Source: a virus
Virus record (IMG/VR): IMGVR_UViG_3300021964_000070
Span: 1-59,538 of that record
DNA length: 59,538 bases
Reading direction: 5' to 3' (one strand)
In this document: positions 55,707 to 59,538 of the stretch, in pieces
How positions within the stretch are numbered: the stretch's first letter is position 1
How the letters are laid out: each line of letters opens with the position of its first letter
The notes under the pieces: model-generated
What the model saw: only the letters and a program-made list of their open reading frames with translations
Told to the model about the DNA's origin: nothing
The model's database searches: none
Translations under genes and position numbers: made by a program

Positions 55707-56210
55707 CTATGCAGAAAGCGTAACGGGGCCAGCGGTCGCATTTTCACCGCCGCCTCGTGTATTACCTGTTGTTGCGGTTCCGCTGGAGGCTGTGAACGTA
55801 TATGTGTCAGAAGTGACCACAGTGATTGTATAACCCGACGCATTTTCTATTACCGCCTTTGTAAAACCATCAAAACCCTCTACTGTCCGAAACCGCACCA
55901 CATCAGACGTGCTTCGTCCGTGGGCGGCCTCTATAACAGTTATAACGCTGGAACCGGAAGAACCAGACTGAAAGGAGTTTACTCCCAGCAAACGAGCCAC
56001 TTCCGGCTCTGTTCTGTCTGGTCTAGCGTCCTTTAAAGCCTGCGGCTCCATAGGCGGCTTTCTAGGCTCAAGCTGCGGGTGTTTTGGTTCATATTCGTCT
56101 TTTCCTACAATCAGCCCGTTCCACTCTTTACGCATATCTTCATACCGATAGCGCATCCCCGAACGGTCTGACGTAAAAAAAGCGTTTTTACCAACAGCGA
56201 ACTTAGACAT
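55707..56210 (-). CDS. Virion protein with repeat-like domain (167 aa)
   Basis: Basic-acidic N-terminus (SKFAVGKNAFFTSDRSGMRY) and a C-terminal domain SSVITVIEAAHGRSTSDVVR ... YTITVVTSDTYTFTASSGTAT, similar to a segment of the 1069-aa tail protein (NIVTVTDPDHGAQQNDFVTF ... DADTYEITVS). Second Met (56210) taken as start. Confidence 0.55.
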   Translation of the reverse strand: MSKFAVGKNAFFTSDRSGMRYRYEDMRKEWNGLIVGKDEYEPKHPQLEPRKPPMEPQALKDARPDRTEPEVARLLGVNSFQSGSSGSSVITVIEAAHGRSTSDVVRFRTVEGFDGFTKAVIENASGYTITVVTSDTYTFTASSGTATTGNTRGGGENATAGPVTLSA

Positions 56211-56878
56211 CAACCGACCCTAAAATAATCAAATTGAGGAACAACATTGAAAGACGCACGATCCCGGTCTTCCGCCATTGCTCTTTCAAACTCCTCTTCA
56301 TACATAGCTTTTAAAAGTTGTACCCTGTTAGGCGCTCTTTTAATAGAAATATAATAAGCAAGGCCAGCAGCTAAACACGGATAAAGCCTAAACGGCACTT
56401 CCATAGTATTTAGGGCGCTATCCGCGTCATCCATTCTAACCAGCGCGTCGTAGTAAACTACGTCTGTGCTATTGTCCGGAACAGGCCACAGTTTTAAAGA
56501 AGGTGTTATTTGACGGTCTAAAAAGAACTGGCTGGGGCGACCAGAAGTTGTTTTATTAGGGATAGACAAATGCGTGTCCCTACTAATCCTGTCTAAGCTA
56601 TAATCCGTGCCGCTTCTTTGAATTACTACCGATAAAATATCAATAACATCGTCACTCACAGAATAAGCCGACGTGCCGGAAACCATGGTTTCCGACCGTC
56701 TTTTTATTGTCCACTGGTTAAGCCCGCGGTTAGCCCACTCTGCCAACATAAGGTTTAAAGAGCGCTTTGCGGTTTTGAGGTCATACCCTGTACGAACCTC
56801 TAGCCCACAGCGTTCAAAAGCCTCTTCTATATAATCAGAGACATCCAGTTCAAAATTTTTGCTACCGGAAGTAGTCAT
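56210..56878 (-). CDS. P22 gp4-like tail adaptor/head completion protein (222 aa)
   Basis: DVSDYIEEAFERCGLEVRTG, LKTAKRSLNLMLAEWANRGL, WTIKRRSETMVSGTSAYSV, and FFLDRQITPSLKLWPVPDN. This matches gp4-like tail-accessory proteins that attach to the portal in P22-type podoviruses. Helical N-terminal and beta C-terminal halves. Confidence 0.75.
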   Translation of the reverse strand: MTTSGSKNFELDVSDYIEEAFERCGLEVRTGYDLKTAKRSLNLMLAEWANRGLNQWTIKRRSETMVSGTSAYSVSDDVIDILSVVIQRSGTDYSLDRISRDTHLSIPNKTTSGRPSQFFLDRQITPSLKLWPVPDNSTDVVYYDALVRMDDADSALNTMEVPFRLYPCLAAGLAYYISIKRAPNRVQLLKAMYEEEFERAMAEDRDRASFNVVPQFDYFRVG

Positions 56879-56879
56879 C

Positions 56880-57017
56880 TTACTTCTTCTTTACCATTCC
56901 GCCGCCGCGCATCTTCTTTACCATTCCGCCGCCGCGCATCTTCTTTACCATGCCACCACCGCGCATCTTCTTTACGGCACCGCCCTTTTTCATCATTTTA
57001 CGTGGTTTCATCGCCAT
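56880..57017 (-). CDS. 45-aa Lys/Met-rich repeat protein
   Basis: Hand-translated: MAMKPRKMMKKGGAVKKMRG, with MVKKMRGGG repeated three times, ending MVKKK. The DNA repeat of 27 bases shows the duplication directly. Very basic; probable DNA or capsid binding. Overlaps the next gene by 20 bases. Confidence 0.65.
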   Translation of the reverse strand: MAMKPRKMMKKGGAVKKMRGGGMVKKMRGGGMVKKMRGGGMVKKK

Positions 57018-57585
57018 TTTTTAATCTCCTGTAAAGCTCGGCACGTTTTTCAAAAAGTTCTTCCGCGTCATATTCCGCTAGATAGTTGTCATAATATCCT
57101 TTTTTAGCCAATTTGTCTGCTGATTCTTGTACTTTACTTAAGCGCTGAACAAAAATTAGAGCATACTCGTCTTCTACCAATTGCATAAAGCTGCTATCAT
57201 CAATAAAATCATTTTGCTCATCGTGGGGATGAAAGCCCATTAGCCAAATGTCTTTATCAATAAAAACTCCCCCAGATATAGCCTCATTCATCTGGTCTAA
57301 GTAGTCGTGGAAATCATCGGGATTTTCTTTAAAAGCTTTGTCCACGATGATAACTAAATCAAATTGGTCCTCCCACTGCGAAATTGTGCTGTATAAAACC
57401 TGAAAATTTTTGTCATACTTAAATAGAATTATAACCTTGTCGTCTTCCCACGCTTTTTGAGCAAACGGGCATGGGGGCAATCCGTTATAATACGGATTGG
57501 GCTTTTGTAATGTATAAGCTGACCAAGCTATTATTTCCTTACAGATCTCTTGCTCATTATCTACGTAAAACCGCATATTATTCAT
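56998..57585 (-). CDS. Hypothetical protein (192-195 aa)
   Basis: Cys/Trp-containing N-terminus (IAWSAYTLQKPNPYYNGLPP, CPFAQKAWEDDKVIILFKYD), acidic body (LVIIVDKAFKENPDDFHDYL) and a Lys-rich coil at the end. The NGLPPCPFAQKAWEDD motif is seen in an unknown marine phage family. Start at 57585 or 57576. Confidence 0.55.
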   Translation of the reverse strand: MNNMRFYVDNEQEICKEIIAWSAYTLQKPNPYYNGLPPCPFAQKAWEDDKVIILFKYDKNFQVLYSTISQWEDQFDLVIIVDKAFKENPDDFHDYLDQMNEAISGGVFIDKDIWLMGFHPHDEQNDFIDDSSFMQLVEDEYALIFVQRLSKVQESADKLAKKGYYDNYLAEYDAEELFEKRAELYRRLKNGDETT

Positions 57586-57968
57586 GCTTGCGACACCGAT
57601 CCTTTAGTTCTTTTACGGCGATTTTCCATAACTCTTCCGCATCCCCGCGCAACTGCTGTCCCCCTTACTTTTGGCCCCGTAAATGGTCTTTTAGCCGACG
57701 TATTATACCCGGCAACTCCTCCGTTAGCCATTTTAGTAACTTTTGCAGCCTTAGTGTTTGCCACAACTTGCTTTCCTTTAGCTCCCTCACGCTTCTTTTT
57801 ACGCGCTGTTGCAGCGCGTTCCGCCTTACTAAGGCGTTGAGCCTTACGTCTAGGCAGGCAACGGTCAGGGTTACGCTTATTTTTTGACGTGCCACACGGG
57901 CCCGCGATATTGCCGCTGCTATCAATTCTGACCCACTCTTCATCTACCCACTCCTGTAACTTACCCAT
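57582..57968 (-). CDS. Basic protein of DUF5872-like type (128 aa)
   Basis: EEWVRIDSSGNIAGPCGTSK and RNPDRCLPRRKAQRLSKAER resemble the DUF5872 G-P-C-G...C-L-P motif of viral small proteins. Highly basic, with KMANGGVAGYN. Probably virion DNA-binding or packaging accessory. Confidence 0.6.
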   Translation of the reverse strand: MGKLQEWVDEEWVRIDSSGNIAGPCGTSKNKRNPDRCLPRRKAQRLSKAERAATARKKKREGAKGKQVVANTKAAKVTKMANGGVAGYNTSAKRPFTGPKVRGTAVARGCGRVMENRRKRTKGSVSQA

Positions 57969-58162
57969 TATTTGCCCTTTCTTTCGCCGCCTTTGGCTTT
58001 TTTAGCATAATTAGGGTCTTTACAATATTTTGAAGCCGCCAAGTTTGCATAAGCTGACGGGTATGTATCAAAGGTGCGCTGTGCCCAAGCCTTACCTTCC
58101 GGGCAAATTTTGCTACCTTTTGATTTCGAGGAAGCGCTTTTTGACTTTCTGGAATAGGCCAT
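57968..58162 (-). CDS. Small basic protein (64 aa)
   Basis: Ser/Lys-rich start (RKSKSASSKSKGSKICPEGK), then AWAQRTFDTYPSAYANLAA and CKDPNYAKKAKGGERKGK. Similar short proteins occur next to DUF5872/6321 genes in cyanophages. Possibly binds DNA. Confidence 0.6.
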   Translation of the reverse strand: MAYSRKSKSASSKSKGSKICPEGKAWAQRTFDTYPSAYANLAASKYCKDPNYAKKAKGGERKGK

Positions 58163-58320
58163 TATATAAACCTTTCAGCAACCGCCGCTGCAATTATTAA
58201 AGCAGCAATACCCCAAAGCCGTAAATCCAGCTTGTCTAATTGATTTTGAATATGCGCGTAACGGCGGTTACACTCTTCTTCATGCTTTTCTAAAAGTTTT
58301 AGCACATCATCAGCTTGCAT
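58162..58320 (-). CDS. 52-aa coiled-coil/TM protein
   Basis: Hand-translated: MQADDVLKLLEKHEEECNRR, YAHIQNQLDKLDLRLWGIAA, LIIAAAVAERFI. N-terminal coil, C-terminal membrane helix: the topology of XhlA-like hemolysin/holin partners. Overlaps its neighbour by one base. Confidence 0.5.
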   Translation of the reverse strand: MQADDVLKLLEKHEEECNRRYAHIQNQLDKLDLRLWGIAALIIAAAVAERFI

Positions 58321-58321
58321 T

Positions 58322-58609
58322 TTAACATTTCCATCTTCTACGAGCTTGTCTTAAACGGCTATTGGGATTTTTTGCCGCTTTGGGGAACTTTTTCATTTGA
58401 CCCGCGCTACGAGCGCAGAACGACTTACGACGCTTTGCGTCCTTACTACCTTTTTTGACCTTACCAGTTACAGCGGTCTTTAACTTTGAGCCGGGATTTG
58501 CGCGTCTATACGCAGCCACTCCGGCCTTAGTCATTCCCGCGCCACTAGCTGTGGACCGGAAATTCTTTTTGTTCCGAGCAGGCATTTTGGCTTTTCTGCG
58601 TTCAGCCAT
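58322..58609 (-). CDS. DUF6321-like basic protein (95 aa)
   Basis: TKAGVAAYRRANPGSKLKTA, KGSKDAKRRKSFCARSAGQM, NSRLRQARRRWKC match the DUF6321 family known from cyanophages. Very basic; role unknown, probably in the virion. Confidence 0.7.
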   Translation of the reverse strand: MAERRKAKMPARNKKNFRSTASGAGMTKAGVAAYRRANPGSKLKTAVTGKVKKGSKDAKRRKSFCARSAGQMKKFPKAAKNPNSRLRQARRRWKC

Positions 58610-59346
58610 TATGGGATCTCCTGAACTAAATAACCCTCGCCAAAAATACCTACTTCCGCTGTAGTGCTATTAACTTTGGCTTGAAATTCCAAAGTTGTTT
58701 TTTCCGAAACTTTAAACGGGAGAACTCTTTGTATGTCCATTCGTTGAGCAAACGTAGTTTCTGCCACATTAAAAATGCGCCCATCACTGAAGGTGTTTTT
58801 ATTTAGGAAAGTTATATACTTACTTGCGCCGGTGGCTGTCGCAGAAAAAGCGTCAATACGCGCTAAGTAAAAAGAGTAACCCGCGGGTACGGTAAATATA
58901 GCCGCTTGATTTCTGCCTGTTCCAGCGTTTATTTGTGCATACACTACTGTGGAAATTTTAGCGGTCACATTACCCGCACAATTACCTGATAGTGTAATAA
59001 AATCGTTAATAGCCTTAAAACTGTTTGTGGTTGTAACTGTGGTTGTACCATTTAAGCTGATATTTTCAGCTATGATGTTATAATCTGCATCAAGCCCAAT
59101 TAAACGAACAACCTGCGTCGTATCCCCCGCATCACTACTTGCTACGTCTAACTGAGCCGCAGGGCTAATCAACGGCAACGCATTTGTATTAGCAAGCTCC
59201 CACGGCGTTCTATACGAAGTTCCTATGGATGCATTAAAACCAAAAATATTTCGTACAGAATGGTACGTTATTTGGCCTCGGGCAATTTGAAGCTCAAACG
59301 GCTCCGAAGTCCCTACTCTTGATATGGAACTAACTTCACGAGCCAT
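58609..59346 (-). CDS. Virion protein (245 aa), full copy of the gene at 1-242
   Basis: SSISRVGTSEPFELQIARGQ, TSYRTPWELANTNALPLI, DADYNIIAENISLNGTTTVT and a beta-rich C-terminal domain. No named family. Head or tail accessory by position between DUF6321 and the small beta protein. Its N-terminal half is nearly identical to the partial gene at 1-242. Confidence 0.7.
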   Translation of the reverse strand: MAREVSSISRVGTSEPFELQIARGQITYHSVRNIFGFNASIGTSYRTPWELANTNALPLISPAAQLDVASSDAGDTTQVVRLIGLDADYNIIAENISLNGTTTVTTTNSFKAINDFITLSGNCAGNVTAKISTVVYAQINAGTGRNQAAIFTVPAGYSFYLARIDAFSATATGASKYITFLNKNTFSDGRIFNVAETTFAQRMDIQRVLPFKVSEKTTLEFQAKVNSTTAEVGIFGEGYLVQEIP

Positions 59347-59358
59347 TCGAGCCTCCTG

Positions 59359-59538
59359 TTATGACAAGAAGACAGTCACGCTATCCAAAGCGGTTTCGTC
59401 TATATACAGGTCTGTATCGAAACGAATGCCGTCATCTGGAATGTTGACTGAAAAAGTGTCACTTGTTTGAAGGTCAAGTTGTAGCCTGACCGTGCCACTG
59501 GCTCCGCCATCCTTTAAAACGATGGCAGGCGTACCCGC
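59359..59538 (-). CDS. Small virion-type protein, C-terminal part (cut by window edge)
   Basis: 59 codons plus stop, open to the right. Reads GTPAIVLKDGGASGTVRLQL, DLQTSDTFSVNIPDDGIRFD then TDLYIDETALDSVTVFLS. It corresponds to residues 33-90 of the 90-aa protein at 255-527 with about half the residues conserved. Confidence 0.7.
   Translation of the reverse strand, partial: AGTPAIVLKDGGASGTVRLQLDLQTSDTFSVNIPDDGIRFDTDLYIDETALDSVTVFLS

Noticed and set aside
1-59538. CRISPR arrays, tRNA genes, integrase, insertion sequences
   Set aside because: Looked for on both strands by eye; no regular spacer repeats, no clover-leaf with TTC-arm, no tyrosine or serine recombinase motifs, no terminal inverted repeats with a transposase.

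Overview
This window is almost the whole genome of a tailed dsDNA phage (Caudoviricetes), very probably a marine podovirus-type phage of an alphaproteobacterial or similar Gram-negative host. The virion machinery is podovirus-like: a long P22-type portal (811 aa), a P22 gp4-like adaptor, a gp10/tail-tube-B-like protein, very large ejection-type proteins, and no sheath or obvious tape measure. The replication and nucleotide-binding genes, GroES-like co-chaperonin and many short open-sea-phage families fit a marine origin. I see no integrase, tRNA, rRNA, IS or CRISPR array. Host and habitat are inferred, not shown.

Layout. Nearly all genes are on the minus strand. Positions 11789 to 1 hold terL, portal, a lysis block (muramidase, holin-like and membrane proteins), a viral GroES, scaffold and major capsid. 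The two ends of the window fall in copies of the same head or tail gene (1-127 is identical to 59105-59231), so the late block probably continues across the junction into 59538-31241: small basic proteins, head-tail adaptors, a large array of short tail-fibre proteins, an S74-type self-cleaving fibre, tail and ejection proteins, a HlyC-like acyltransferase and a polyglycine protein. Together this looks like one late transcription unit of about 40 kb. 

11790-12335 is a noncoding control region with a perfect bacterial parS site (TGTTTCACGTGAAACA) beside inverted repeats and a very G-rich tract. 12336-22380 is an accessory or early region of small genes in short operons, many with their own TTGACA-N17-TATRTA-type promoter, a shared AACTACGGGAG ribosome-binding box and a terminator. 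It includes terS (overlapping a VRR-NUC-like nuclease gene), a DUF932 protein, a GIY-YIG endonuclease, zinc-ribbon proteins and an Arc-like repressor. At 20706-20782 lies a predicted small RNA carrying a perfect 12-nt complement to the shared ribosome-binding box.

22381-31244 is the replication block: family A DNA polymerase (Leu at the position of E. coli Phe762), UvrD-like SF1 helicase, archaeo-eukaryotic-type primase, an SSB-like protein ending DDIPF, and a plus-strand SNF2-type helicase fired from a promoter that overlaps, face to face, the promoter of the SSB operon.

How it works together (inference): the two overlapping promoters near 29760 launch replication genes in both directions; the small early operons modify the host and share translational control; an iteron cluster at 17251-17351 is a candidate origin; late genes make a short-tailed virion with a diversified set of receptor-binding fibres; parS may let the phage recruit host ParB.
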